A DNA stretch of 64,000 nucleotides, taken from Brevundimonas sp. GTDB taxonomy: Bacteria; Pseudomonadota; Alphaproteobacteria; Caulobacterales; Caulobacteraceae. The notes beneath the pieces were generated by a model. The model ran no database searches. It had not been told where the DNA came from and saw only the letters and a program-made list of their open reading frames with translations. Location: the NCBI GenBank assembly GCA_004296955.1, contig SCVB01000042.1:102692-166691 (forward strand), written 5' to 3'. This document shows positions 32,214 through 40,668 of the stretch, in pieces (the first letter of the stretch is position 1; every line of letters begins with the position of its first letter). Both the position numbers and the translations under genes were made by a program.

Positions 32214-33575
32214 ATGGCGCGCCGCTCCGCAAGCGCGAAGAAGGTTCTCTCGCAAGCCAATCTGGAGGCGCTGGGAGCCGAGCGGCTGGCCGCCGTGCTG
32301 ATGGAGGCGGCGGGCCCGGACCTGAAACGTCGCCTGCGCATGGAGCTGGCCGCCGCGATGGGGGCGGCGGATCTCGCCTTCGAGCTGGACAAGCGCTTGG
32401 TCGCCCTGGCGAGCAGCGAGGCGCGGGTCTCGTGGCGCAAGCGGCCGGGACTCGTCGCCGAGCTGGAAACGCTGCGCCGCATGATCGTGGATCGGCTGGG
32501 GGGCATGGAGCCTCGCCTCGCTCTCGACCGACTGACGGCCTGGTTCGATCTCTACCCTTCGCTCAGCCGCCGGGTGCAGGATCCCAAGGGCGAATTCGCC
32601 CTCCTCTTCGACGCCGCCTCGGGGGAGCTTGCTGTTCTTGCCTCGCAGGTCTGCCCGGATGTCGCCGCGCCGATCCTGGGCGAGGCCCTGTCGACCCGGC
32701 TGTCGGAATGGGCATCCTGGGTGGGCCGCGGCGCCTCGGACCTCAGTCCGGAACTGGCCCGTCGGCTGCTGGCGGATCTCACCCGGGGCCGACCGAGACC
32801 GACCGGTCGGCTGGCCCTTGTGGTGCGCAAGCTGGCGGACCGCGCGGGCGATCTGGATGCGTGGATCGAGGCCATTCCCGACGGCGACCGGGCCAAGCCG
32901 GAAGTCGGCGCGGAGATCGCCCGGCGCCTTGCCGGGGCGGGGCGATCGCAAGAGGCGCGCAGCGCCCTGGAGGCGTCGAGGACCGTTGACCCGAACAGCC
33001 GGCGGGGGAGGGGCAAGTTTCAGCCGCCCGCGCCCCAGCCCGAGAGCTGGTACGTCGCCGAGATCTCCGTGCTGGATGCGGAAGGGGACGCGGCCGTCGC
33101 AGACGAAGCACGCTGGGCGCTGTTCGAACGGACCCTGTCCGAAGAGCCCCTGAGAGCCCTGCTCGCGAAATTGGCGGACTTCGAGGACGTGGTCGCCCTT
33201 GATCGCGCGTTCGAGATCGCCGCGGCCTTCGCCGATCCGATGAAAGGGCTGGCGTTCCTGATGAACTGGCCGGCCCTGCGGGAGGCCGCCGCGATGATCC
33301 TCGCCAGACGGGCGGAGCTACGCGGATCCTGGAACGACATTCCGCTCTGGGCGGCGCGGCTCTCCGGGCGACACCCCGATGCGGCTCTGGTGCTGGTGAG
33401 AGCCCGGGCGGTCGCCCTGACGCGTCTGGGAGCCGGGGTCACCGACGAGATACAGGGACTCATTGCAGAGGCGGAAGCCTTGGCGGACAGCGCGAGCGAC
33501 CTGAGCCTTCCCAGCCATCAGGTATTCCTCGCCGAGCTGAGCCCGGCTCCGACCCGGCGACCTATATGGCGCTGA
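32214..33575 (+). CDS. DUF6880-like hypothetical protein at the right end of the island
   Basis: The 453-residue, mostly helical protein begins 'MARRSASAKKVLSQANLEALGAERLA', split here for reading as a basic tail plus the conserved 'LEALGAERLA' element seen in DUF6880 proteins. The middle has several Ala/Leu-rich helical repeats suggesting a TPR-like solenoid. It starts nine bases after the DUF7662 stop. The last residues ('SPAPTRRPIWR') are unlike the rest and may reflect C-terminal truncation or a frameshift near the island boundary. Function unknown. Confidence 0.7.
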   Translation: MARRSASAKKVLSQANLEALGAERLAAVLMEAAGPDLKRRLRMELAAAMGAADLAFELDKRLVALASSEARVSWRKRPGLVAELETLRRMIVDRLGGMEPRLALDRLTAWFDLYPSLSRRVQDPKGEFALLFDAASGELAVLASQVCPDVAAPILGEALSTRLSEWASWVGRGASDLSPELARRLLADLTRGRPRPTGRLALVVRKLADRAGDLDAWIEAIPDGDRAKPEVGAEIARRLAGAGRSQEARSALEASRTVDPNSRRGRGKFQPPAPQPESWYVAEISVLDAEGDAAVADEARWALFERTLSEEPLRALLAKLADFEDVVALDRAFEIAAAFADPMKGLAFLMNWPALREAAAMILARRAELRGSWNDIPLWAARLSGRHPDAALVLVRARAVALTRLGAGVTDEIQGLIAEAEALADSASDLSLPSHQVFLAELSPAPTRRPIWR

Positions 33576-33710
33576 TCGTCACCGATCTTCGCGGACCGCA
33601 TTCAGGAAGATGACGACCCGCTTCGATACCGCTCCAGCGGGTCGAGGACGGGCAAACGGCGCCGGGATGTGCCCCGAAAGATGCTGGTGGTAGATTATTA
33701 TTCCCTGAGT

Positions 33711-33732
33711 CTGGGTCCCATACGGGTCCCAG
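33711..33732 (+). repeat. Subterminal repeat, right copy (candidate integrase arm site)
   Basis: It is identical to 8539-8560 except for one base (A instead of G in the spacer), again with two GGGTCCCA units 11 bp apart and in the same orientation. It lies 43 bp inside the right att repeat, while the left copy lies 132 bp inside the left one. See the left copy for the proposed role. Confidence 0.6.
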
Positions 33733-33774
33733 AGCCACCTGCGAGATGGAGCTTCGACAGCAAGTGTTTGAAAA

Positions 33775-33821
33775 AATGGCGCGCCCGGAACGATTCGAAC
33801 GTCCGACCCTCAGATTCGTAG
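33775..33821 (-). repeat. Right attachment site (att repeat within tRNA-Arg)
   Basis: This 47-bp sequence is identical to 8361-8407 and overlaps the 3' portion of the intact tRNA-Arg gene from the CCA end into the anticodon arm. Integration at this repeat restored a complete tRNA gene at this end. Confidence 0.92.
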
Positions 33822-33853
33822 TCTGATGCTCTATCCAGCTGAGCTACGGGCGC
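33777..33853 (-). tRNA. tRNA-Arg (anticodon ACG)
   Basis: Read on the minus strand, a 77-nt cloverleaf forms: acceptor GCGCCCG pairing with CGGGCGC, D arm GCTC/GAGC, anticodon stem TCAGA/TCTGA enclosing loop CTACGAA (anticodon ACG), T stem GGACG/CGTTC with loop TTCGAAT, discriminator G and an encoded CCA. A run of T residues follows the 3' end and may end transcription. It should decode CGU/CGC/CGA arginine codons after A34-to-inosine editing. Its 3' half is the island's attachment site. Confidence 0.97.
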
Positions 33854-34038
33854 GCTTGGCCGCGAACGGCGAGGGCGGGTATCTAGCGGAGGCGGGGGCG
33901 GGGGGCAAGGGCTGTACGACGGGTTTTCGGCGATCATTTGCGGCCCCCGCCGGCGCGGCGCGCAGGGCGGGGGTTCCGTTCGGGCGGGCGGCGGGCCAAG
34001 GTGGGCCGCCTTCCCGCATCCGTCCGCATGAGTCCGCC

Positions 34039-35814
34039 ATGATCGCTTCCCCGCCCCGGCCCCTGCGCGCCGTCACGGCCGCCGTCGTCGCTGCGACCCT
34101 GGCGCTGGCGGGATGCGCCGGCGCGGGCTCCTGGTCCGGGGCGCAGGCCGGATCCGCGCCGCCGGCCCCGGCGGCGGTCCAGACCCCGATGGCGCGCGGG
34201 CCCTTCGTGGCGGCGGCCAACCCCCTGGCGGTCGAGGCCGGGCTGCGCGTGCTGCGCGAGGGCGGTTCAGCGGTCGACGCCGCCGTGGCGGTGCAGGCGG
34301 TGCTCGGCCTGGTGGAGCCGCAGTCCTCGGGCCTCGGGGGCGGGGCCTTCATGATGGTGTTCGACGCCGGGACCGGCGAGGTCACCAGCTATGACGGGCG
34401 CGAGACCGCGCCGGCGGCGGCGACGCCGGAACTCTTCTATGAGAACGGCCGGCCGCTGGCTTTCGGCGAGGCGGTGCTGAGCGGACGGTCGACCGGCGCT
34501 CCGGGGGCGGTGGCCATGCTGGCGATGGCCCAGCGGGCGCATGGCCGCCTGCCGTGGAGCGCCCTGTTCGACGACGCCGGGCGGCTGGCGCGCGACGGCT
34601 TTACGGTCAGCCCGCGCCTGGCCGGCTTCATCGCCGCGACCCGGGGCCAGGCCCGGACGCGCTGGGCCGACGCCTGGTTCACCCGGCCGGACGGAAGCCG
34701 CTATGTCGCCGGCGATGTGCTGAAGAACCCGGCCTATGCCGAGACGGTGGCCGAGCTGGCCGAGGGCGGGGCCGAGGCCTTCTATCACGGCCGCATCGCC
34801 CGCGAGATCGCCGCGACCGTGGCCGAGGCGCCCCGTCCAGGCGCCCTGACGGTCGAGGATATCGCCGCCTACGAACCGATCGAACGCGGCGCCCTGTGCC
34901 GGCCGTACCGGATCTATGTCGTCTGCGTGCCGCCGCCCCCGTCCAGCGGCGTGGCCGTGCTGCAGCTGCTGGCCATGGCCGAGGCGACGCCCGACATCGC
35001 CCTGGGGCCCGACAGCCCCGACGCCTGGGCCGCCTTCGCCCAGCTGCAGCGGCTGATGTACGCCGACCGCGACCGCTATGTCGGCGACCCCGGTTTCGTC
35101 CGCGTGCCGGTGCAGGGCCTGCTGGACCCCGGCTATACGGCGGCGCGGGCGGCCCTGGCCCCCGGCCTGACCGGGGCGGCCGAGGCGGGCACGCCCCCCG
35201 GCGGGGTGCTGGCCGGCTCCGACGCCACGCACGAGCCGGCGGGGACCTCGCATTTCGTCATCGTCGACGCCGAGGGCAACGCCGTCAGCATGACCACCAC
35301 GGTGGAGAGCGTGTTCGGCTCGGGCCGGATGGCGGCGGGCTTCTTTCTCAACAACCAGCTGACCGACTTCTCCTTCGCCCCGACGCGGGCGGACGGCGGG
35401 CCGGCGGCCAACGCCGTGGCCGCGGGCAAGCGGCCGCGCTCGTCGATGTCGCCGATCCTGATCCTCGACCGCGAGGGTCGGCTGGTCGGGGCCCTGGGCT
35501 CGCCGGGCGGCCCATCGATCCTGGCCTATAACGCCCGCGCCCTGATCGCCGCCCTCGACTGGAACCTGCCGGTCCAGTCGGCCTTCGACCTGCCCAATCT
35601 GGTGGCCCGGGGCGACGGCTTCGGCGCGGATACGGAACGGTTCTCCGAGGCCTTGCGCGCGGGACTGGCGGCGCGCGGCGTGACGCTGCGGCCCAACGAC
35701 AGCGAGACCTCGGGCCTGCACGGCGGGATCTGGCGCCAGGGTCCTGACGGCGTCTGGGCCTGGGACGGCGGCGCCGACGATCGGCGCGAGGGCGTGGCGA
35801 GGACGGGGGAGTAG
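34039..35814 (+). CDS. ggt: Gamma-glutamyltransferase, lipoprotein-type
   Basis: The 591-residue protein starts with a lipoprotein signal (lipobox 'LAGC', Cys26), so it is probably membrane-anchored in the periplasm. It shows 'LREGGSAVDAAVAVQAVLGLVEPQ' in pieces, 'SSGLGGGAFM', and the autoprocessing/nucleophile Thr in 'GTSHFVIVD', followed by 'GNAVSMTTTVE' and 'RPRSSMSPIL'. It hydrolyses or transfers the gamma-glutamyl group of glutathione and related compounds. I chose ATG 34039; the frame is open further upstream across the tRNA gene, which is not coding. First core gene right of the island. Confidence 0.94.
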   Translation: MIASPPRPLRAVTAAVVAATLALAGCAGAGSWSGAQAGSAPPAPAAVQTPMARGPFVAAANPLAVEAGLRVLREGGSAVDAAVAVQAVLGLVEPQSSGLGGGAFMMVFDAGTGEVTSYDGRETAPAAATPELFYENGRPLAFGEAVLSGRSTGAPGAVAMLAMAQRAHGRLPWSALFDDAGRLARDGFTVSPRLAGFIAATRGQARTRWADAWFTRPDGSRYVAGDVLKNPAYAETVAELAEGGAEAFYHGRIAREIAATVAEAPRPGALTVEDIAAYEPIERGALCRPYRIYVVCVPPPPSSGVAVLQLLAMAEATPDIALGPDSPDAWAAFAQLQRLMYADRDRYVGDPGFVRVPVQGLLDPGYTAARAALAPGLTGAAEAGTPPGGVLAGSDATHEPAGTSHFVIVDAEGNAVSMTTTVESVFGSGRMAAGFFLNNQLTDFSFAPTRADGGPAANAVAAGKRPRSSMSPILILDREGRLVGALGSPGGPSILAYNARALIAALDWNLPVQSAFDLPNLVARGDGFGADTERFSEALRAGLAARGVTLRPNDSETSGLHGGIWRQGPDGVWAWDGGADDRREGVARTGE

Positions 35815-35898
35815 GCAACAGGCAACAGGCAACAGGGGGTGAGCGCCTGAGCGTAGCAGGGTGATCCAGCAAGGACCTGTTGCCTGTTGCCTGTTGCC
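35814..35898. terminator. Perfect 23-bp inverted repeat made of GGCAACA heptamers
   Basis: Three-plus tandem GGCAACA units (35814-35836) pair perfectly with the reverse-complement array at 35876-35898 across a 39-nt loop. The left arm begins at the ggt stop codon and the right arm ends 14 bp before the stop of the convergent lpxR-like gene. It lacks a T-run on the plus strand, so it may be a bidirectional terminator, an mRNA-stabilising hairpin, or a recombination product. Confidence 0.6.
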
Positions 35899-35911
35899 TG
35901 TCGCCTAACCC

Positions 35912-36808
35912 CTACTCGGGCTTGATGCTCAGCTGGAAGGCGATGACGCCTTCGGAGACGTCGGTGTCGACGCCATGGCCGCCGCGCAGGCCCTCGACGC
36001 CGATCTCGCGGTAGATCAGGCCGATCGAGCTCTGCACCGGCCCCCGCCGCATGGCCACGCCGAGCGAGGCGTCGCCCATGAAGGAGCCCGCGTCGTGGCT
36101 GACGCCGGAGCGGGCGAATTGGCCGTCGCGGTTGCGGGCCCAGTTATAGCCGACCGCCCGGCCCGAGCCCGCGGCGTACAGATACCAGCGCGGCCGCTCG
36201 CCGAAGGCGTCTCCGCCGTCGGGCACCAGGCGGTCCAGATCGGGGCCGATGCGCAGCGTGGCCCCGGCCTCGGTGGTGCCGCCGCGCGAGCCGACGCCGA
36301 CGCCGACATGGGGGGTCAGGGTGACGTCGAGGCCCGAGGCCGTCTGGCCCAGGGTGCCGGTCCAGCCGCGGGTATAGGTCAGGTCGTAGTGTTCGGCCTC
36401 ATAGGCGGCCGGATCCAGCGGTCCGGGCGGCAGGGGCGAGCCGTCGGCCCGGCGAACGGGCCCTTCGGTGCGCAGCCGCAGCCGGTCGTCGAAGGCGTCG
36501 TTCTCGAACCAGACGTCGCGGCTGGACGCCGCCCATGGCGAGCCGCGCTCGCGCGCCGGAGCCGGGGCGTAGCCGGTCCAGCCGCCTCCCTGGCCGAAGT
36601 CCTGGCTATCGGGGCCGGCGAAGCGGGCGTCCCGATCGATCCGGGTCAGAAGGTCGGAAACGGTCGCCGGCCGTTCGCGGGCGACCACCCAGGGGTCCGA
36701 CAGGGCGGTCTGGGTCGCGACCGTGGCGGGGGGCGATTCGACGGCGAGCGCCGGGGCCGCACAGGCCACAGTCGCCAAGGCTCCGAACGAAACAACCGTC
36801 ATACGCAT
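35912..36808 (-). CDS. LpxR-like outer-membrane protein (putative lipid A deacylase family)
   Basis: The 298-residue protein has a Sec signal peptide ('VACAAPALAVE') and a C-terminal half that looks like a small beta-barrel, including 'HYDLTYTRGWTG', 'IGPDLDRLVPDGGD' and 'RPRWYLYAAGSGRAVGYNW', which recall the LpxR/DUF2219 family. LpxR removes the 3'-acyloxyacyl group of lipid A; whether this protein keeps the catalytic His/Asn set is uncertain. GGGAGGA lies just before the ATG at 36808; an upstream start at 36871 is less likely. Confidence 0.65.
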   Translation of the reverse strand: MRMTVVSFGALATVACAAPALAVESPPATVATQTALSDPWVVARERPATVSDLLTRIDRDARFAGPDSQDFGQGGGWTGYAPAPARERGSPWAASSRDVWFENDAFDDRLRLRTEGPVRRADGSPLPPGPLDPAAYEAEHYDLTYTRGWTGTLGQTASGLDVTLTPHVGVGVGSRGGTTEAGATLRIGPDLDRLVPDGGDAFGERPRWYLYAAGSGRAVGYNWARNRDGQFARSGVSHDAGSFMGDASLGVAMRRGPVQSSIGLIYREIGVEGLRGGHGVDTDVSEGVIAFQLSIKPE

Positions 36809-36947
36809 CAACGGTCCTCCCGATCCGTTAACGAATGCAACCCTGCACGATGCGGGGCGTCTCGCCAACACACTTCTGCCGCGTCCGACGAACGTCAGCC
36901 CCGCAACGAGGTTCCGCGGTCACAGGCCGGGGAGGGCCCGCCGGCGT

Positions 36948-38831
36948 CTACTGGCAGGCCAGGCACTCGTCGTAGTCGGTGCGCGCGGCGCTGAAGAGAT
37001 CCGGCTGGTTGGGATCGACCTCTTCCTCGACCTTGTTCTCTGCGCCGGCGAAGGCGGCCCGCTGAACCGATTTGGAGCGCAGATAGTAGAGCGATTTCAT
37101 GCCCTTCTCCCAAGCCGACCAATGCAGCATGTGCAGGTCCCATTTATTGACGTCGCCGGGGATGAACAGGTTGACCGACTGGGCCTGGCAGATTTCCGGG
37201 GCGCGGTCGGCCGACAGCTCGACGATCCAGCGCTGGTCCAGTTCGAAGGCGGTCTTGAAGATGGATTTCTCGTCGTCGGTCAGGCCGTCCAGGTGCTGGA
37301 CCGAACCCTCATGCTCGAGGATGGAGTTCCACACCGCCTCGGTGTCGATGCCCTTCTCACCCAGAATCCGCTCCAGATAGGGGTTCTTGACCGCAAACGA
37401 GCCGGACAGGGTCTTGTGGGTATAGATGTTGGCCGGGATCGGCTCGATGCCGGCCGAGGTGCCGCCGCAGATGATCGAGATCGAGGCCGTCGGGGCGATG
37501 GCCAGCTTGTGGCTGAACCGCTCCATCACGCCGCGCTCGGCGGCGTCCTCGCAGGCGCCCTTCTCCTCGGCCAGCAGGCGGCTGGCCTTGTCGGCCTCGC
37601 GGCGCAGGTGTTTGAACAGCCGCATGTTCCACGACTTGGCCATGGCGGATTCAAAGGCCACGCCCTGGGCCTGCAGGAAGGAGTGGAAGCCCATCAGGCC
37701 CAGACCCACCGAACGCTCGCGCTTGGCCGAATAGACGGCCGCGGCCATCGCCGGCGGGGCGCGGCGGATGAAGTCCTCCAGCACATTGTCGAGGAAGCGC
37801 ATGACGTCCTCGATGAAGCGGGGCTCCTCGCGCCACTCCAGGAAGCTTTCGGCGTTGACCGAGGACAGGCAGCAGACGGCCGTCCGGTCGACGCCCAGAT
37901 GGTCGCGGCCGGTGTGCAGGGTGATCTCGCTGCACAGGTTGGACTGTTTCACCGACAGGCCGAGGTCGCGCTGATGCTGCGGCATCTGGCGGTTCACCGT
38001 GTCGGAGAAGATCAGATAGGGCTCGCCGGTCTGCAGGCGGATCTCGAGGATCTTCTGCCACAGGGCGCGGGCGTCGACGGTCCTCACCACCGCCTGGTCC
38101 TTGGGCGACAGCAGATCGAAGGTCCGGCCGTCGCGGACCGCCTCCATGAAGGCGTCCGAGATATTGATGCCGTGGTGCAGGTTCAGGGACTTGCGGTTGA
38201 AGTCGCCGGACGGTTTGCGGATCTCGAGGAATTCCTCGATCTCGGGGTGATGGACGTCCAGATAGACGGCGGCCGAGCCGCGGCGCAGCGAGCCCTGGCT
38301 GATCGCCAGCGTCAGCGAGTCCATCACGCGGATGAAGGGGATGATGCCCGAGGTCTGGCCCGCGCCCTTGACCTTCTCGCCGATCGACCGGACGCCGCCC
38401 CAGTAGGTGCCGATGCCGCCGCCGTTGGAGGCGAGGGCGACATTCTCGTTCCACACCGACTGGATGCCGTCCAGGCTGTCGGCCACGGCGTTCAGGAAGC
38501 AGGAGATCGGCAGGCCGCGGTCGGCGCCGCCGTTCGACAGCACCGGCGTCGAGGGCATGAACCACAGCTTCGACATATAGTCATAGACGCGCTGGGCGTG
38601 ATCGTGGTCGTCGGCATAGGCCGTGGCGACCCGGGCGAACATGTCCTGGTAGCTCTCGCCCGGCAGCAGATAGCGGTCCTCCAGCGTCTTCTTGCCGAAG
38701 TCGGTCAGCAGGTCGTCGCGGGACCGGTCGAGTTGCAGGGATCGCACCACGGACAGATGGGGACGCGGTGTCGCATCGCCGCCCGCAACCGGCTGGAATT
38801 CCACCGTCTTCAACGCTTCGCCGCCGGCCAT
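36948..38831 (-). CDS. nrdA: Class I ribonucleotide reductase large subunit
   Basis: The 627-residue protein contains the active-site elements of NrdA: 'PISCFLNAV' (redox Cys), 'SNLCSEITL' (Asn-Cys-Glu of the radical site) and 'AVCCLSSVN' (second redox Cys), plus the C-terminal shuttle pair in 'DECLACQ'. It makes dNDPs from NDPs together with NrdB, encoded 7 kb away. It is shorter than E. coli NrdA and shows no N-terminal ATP-cone, so the usual dATP off-switch is probably absent or works differently. I chose ATG 38831 because residues before it look non-coding. Confidence 0.97.
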   Translation of the reverse strand: MAGGEALKTVEFQPVAGGDATPRPHLSVVRSLQLDRSRDDLLTDFGKKTLEDRYLLPGESYQDMFARVATAYADDHDHAQRVYDYMSKLWFMPSTPVLSNGGADRGLPISCFLNAVADSLDGIQSVWNENVALASNGGGIGTYWGGVRSIGEKVKGAGQTSGIIPFIRVMDSLTLAISQGSLRRGSAAVYLDVHHPEIEEFLEIRKPSGDFNRKSLNLHHGINISDAFMEAVRDGRTFDLLSPKDQAVVRTVDARALWQKILEIRLQTGEPYLIFSDTVNRQMPQHQRDLGLSVKQSNLCSEITLHTGRDHLGVDRTAVCCLSSVNAESFLEWREEPRFIEDVMRFLDNVLEDFIRRAPPAMAAAVYSAKRERSVGLGLMGFHSFLQAQGVAFESAMAKSWNMRLFKHLRREADKASRLLAEEKGACEDAAERGVMERFSHKLAIAPTASISIICGGTSAGIEPIPANIYTHKTLSGSFAVKNPYLERILGEKGIDTEAVWNSILEHEGSVQHLDGLTDDEKSIFKTAFELDQRWIVELSADRAPEICQAQSVNLFIPGDVNKWDLHMLHWSAWEKGMKSLYYLRSKSVQRAAFAGAENKVEEEVDPNQPDLFSAARTDYDECLACQ

Positions 38832-38882
38832 AATGCTTGGTCCCTGAACTGGATCGCTGCGGAGCCCCGCGCCCCCAACCAC

Positions 38883-38925
38883 ATCATCTTGTGGTTAGAG
38901 GCGTTCCCCACGCCCACATATGGGG
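38883..38925. promoter_or_regulatory. Candidate NrdR box pair upstream of nrdA
   Basis: Two A/T-rich imperfect palindromes, ACATCATCTTGTGG (38881-38894) and CCACATATGGGG (38914-38925), have centres roughly 31-32 bp apart. Pairs of NrdR boxes spaced by three helical turns are typical of nrd promoters. Matches to the consensus are partial, so this is suggestive only. A GANTC (CcrM) site lies upstream at ~38974. Confidence 0.4.
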
Positions 38926-39097
38926 CGCAGATGGCTAACCAACCGTCAACGGGGTTGACGATCACTTTCTGCCCGAATCGCGATCAAGGCGGGGGATGAG
39001 CCTGTGGACAGGCCGCGACGCGGGCGTGACAGGCCCGGCCAAATGGGATCACGAACGCGTGAGTGGAACGTCCCACAAGCGTGACCGTTGGTGACCG

Positions 39098-39880
39098 ATG
39101 ACCGCCTCCCGCACCCTCCTGTTCGCCCGCCGCGCCTGGCGTATCGCGCGCACCGAAATCGTCGCCCTCAGCGCCCTGTTCGTGGTGGCCATGGGGATCA
39201 TGACCTTCGTCGAACTGGCCGACGACATGACCGAGGCGGACGGCCGGGCCTTCGACCAGGCGGTGCTGCTGACGCTGCGGCCCGGCGGCTCGGCGGACGG
39301 CTGGGGGCCGCCCTGGCTCGAGACCGCGGCCCTGGACCTGACCTCCCTGGGGGGGATCGCCGTCCTCGGCCTGTTCGCCGTCATCGTGGTCCTGTTCCTG
39401 GTTCTCCAGCGCAAGCGGCTCTCGGCCCTGCTGCTGGTCTTCGGCCTCGCCGGCGGCGTCGCGCTCAGCGAGGGGCTGAAGGCGGTCTTCGGGCGCGACC
39501 GCCCGCCCGCGGCCTACCAGGCCGTCGAGACCATCAACGCCAGCTTCCCCTCCGGCCACGCCCTGTTGTCAGCGGTCTTCTACCTCAGCATCGGCGTCAT
39601 GCTGACCCGCGCGTTCCCGCGGCGCCGGTTCAAGGCCTATGTGCTGGGCGTCGCCCTGCTGCTGACCCTGATCGTGGGCCTGACCCGGGTCTATCTGGCG
39701 GCGCACTGGGCCAGCGACGTCCTCGCCGGCTGGAGCGTCGGCGCGGCCTGGGCCATGGCCCTGTGGCTGGTCGCCTATGCCGTCCAGCGCCGCCAGGCCG
39801 TCCATGCCGGCGGTCCGCATGACGAGACCTTGCCCGGCGAGGCCATCGGCGATACAGACCCGCGCGTCATCGGGGAGTAG
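39098..39880 (+). CDS. PAP2-family phosphatase, membrane-bound
   Basis: The 260-residue integral membrane protein carries all three acid-phosphatase motifs: 'KAVFGRDRPP' (KxxxxxxRP), 'FPSGHALLS' (PSGH) and 'TRVYLAAHWASD' (SRxxxxxHxxxD). It has about six membrane spans. Likely substrates are undecaprenyl pyrophosphate or other lipid phosphates at the periplasmic face. It ends within the GGGGAGTAG start of the downstream riboswitch. Confidence 0.92.
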   Translation: MTASRTLLFARRAWRIARTEIVALSALFVVAMGIMTFVELADDMTEADGRAFDQAVLLTLRPGGSADGWGPPWLETAALDLTSLGGIAVLGLFAVIVVLFLVLQRKRLSALLLVFGLAGGVALSEGLKAVFGRDRPPAAYQAVETINASFPSGHALLSAVFYLSIGVMLTRAFPRRRFKAYVLGVALLLTLIVGLTRVYLAAHWASDVLAGWSVGAAWAMALWLVAYAVQRRQAVHAGGPHDETLPGEAIGDTDPRVIGE

Positions 39881-40030
39881 CCGCCCGCGCCGATCAGCGG
39901 GTCCCGCGTCAACACACTTCCTCTTCCCGGAGAGGATGGCGCGCGAAAGCGTCGGGTCCGCAGGACCGGGCGCCCGGCAAGACCGCTGGCATTCGCAGGG
40001 GATTTCCACGCGGGGCCCGGCTGCGAACGC
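39865..40030 (+). promoter_or_regulatory. yybP-ykoY-type manganese riboswitch
   Basis: The region between the PAP2 gene and the GDT1-family exporter has the recognisable yybP-ykoY elements: CGGGGAGTAGCC (39871-39882), GTCAACACAC (39907-39916) and GGCAAGACC (39976-39984), separated by G+C-rich hairpins. yybP-ykoY RNAs bind Mn2+ and commonly precede TMEM165/GDT1-family exporters, exactly the gene found here. The first element overlaps the PAP2 stop codon. The 3' boundary is approximate. Confidence 0.82.
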
Positions 40031-40069
40031 CACAGGTCTGTCCGCCGAGGCTCCGCGCACGAAAACGTC

Positions 40070-40633
40070 TTGGAAGCCTTCCTGATCTCGACCGGCCTCG
40101 TCTCCCTCGCGGAGATCGGGGACAAGACCATGCTGCTGGCCATCATGCTGGCGGCGGCCTGGCGGCGGCCCCTGCCCATCCTGCTGGGCATCCTGGCCGC
40201 GACCCTGGCCAACCACGCCTTCGCCGCCCTGGCGGGCGCGGTGCTCGCCCGCTTCATGGATGGCGAGTGGATCCGCTGGGGGGTCGGCCTGGCCTTCCTC
40301 GGCTTCGCCGCCTGGGCCCTGATTCCCGACCGGTTCGACGAGACGCCCGACAAGACGGAAAAGACCTTCGCCGGCGTCTTCTGGACCACGGCCGCCGCCT
40401 TCTTCCTGATCGAGATGGGCGACAAGACCCAGGTCGCCACCGCCATGCTGGCGGCCCGGTTCCAGGACCTGGTCCTGGTCGTCGCCGGCTCGACCCTGGG
40501 CATGATGCTGGTCAACGGCCCGGCGGTCCTGCTGGGCGAGACGGCGGCCCGGCGACTGCCGCTGAAATGGATCCGCCTCGCCGCCGCCGCGGGTTTCGCC
40601 GCCACAGGGGTTTGGGTCCTGGTTGCGGGCTGA
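40070..40633 (+). CDS. GDT1/TMEM165 family (UPF0016) manganese exporter
   Basis: The 187-residue membrane protein has the two hallmark repeats E-I-G-D-K-T (near residue 16) and E-M-G-D-K-T (near residue 118), each opening a three-helix half. Family members export Mn2+ (or Ca2+/Mn2+ with protons). The start appears to be TTG at 40070, chosen from the family's N-terminus. The upstream yybP-ykoY-type riboswitch would turn it on when manganese is high. Confidence 0.92.
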   Translation: MEAFLISTGLVSLAEIGDKTMLLAIMLAAAWRRPLPILLGILAATLANHAFAALAGAVLARFMDGEWIRWGVGLAFLGFAAWALIPDRFDETPDKTEKTFAGVFWTTAAAFFLIEMGDKTQVATAMLAARFQDLVLVVAGSTLGMMLVNGPAVLLGETAARRLPLKWIRLAAAAGFAATGVWVLVAG

Positions 40634-40668
40634 TAGAAGGACGGCCTCCCGCGAAAGTCCTGAATTCC

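Larger units (their letters stand above)
8361..33821. mobile_element. Integrative mobilizable element inserted in tRNA-Arg(ACG)
   Basis: A 47-bp identical direct repeat (8361-8407 and 33775-33821), corresponding to the 3' end of a tRNA-Arg gene, bounds the region. Immediately inside the left end is a tyrosine integrase. The interior carries a VirD2/DUF3363-type relaxase and an excisionase-like HTH protein. No VirB/Tra mating-pair or VirD4 coupling genes are visible, so I class it as mobilizable rather than self-conjugative. Cargo is mostly defence-type genes. Many interior genes, especially 19.2-31.9 kb, look less G+C-biased at third codon positions than the flanking core genes, consistent with transfer. 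Confidence 0.88.
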
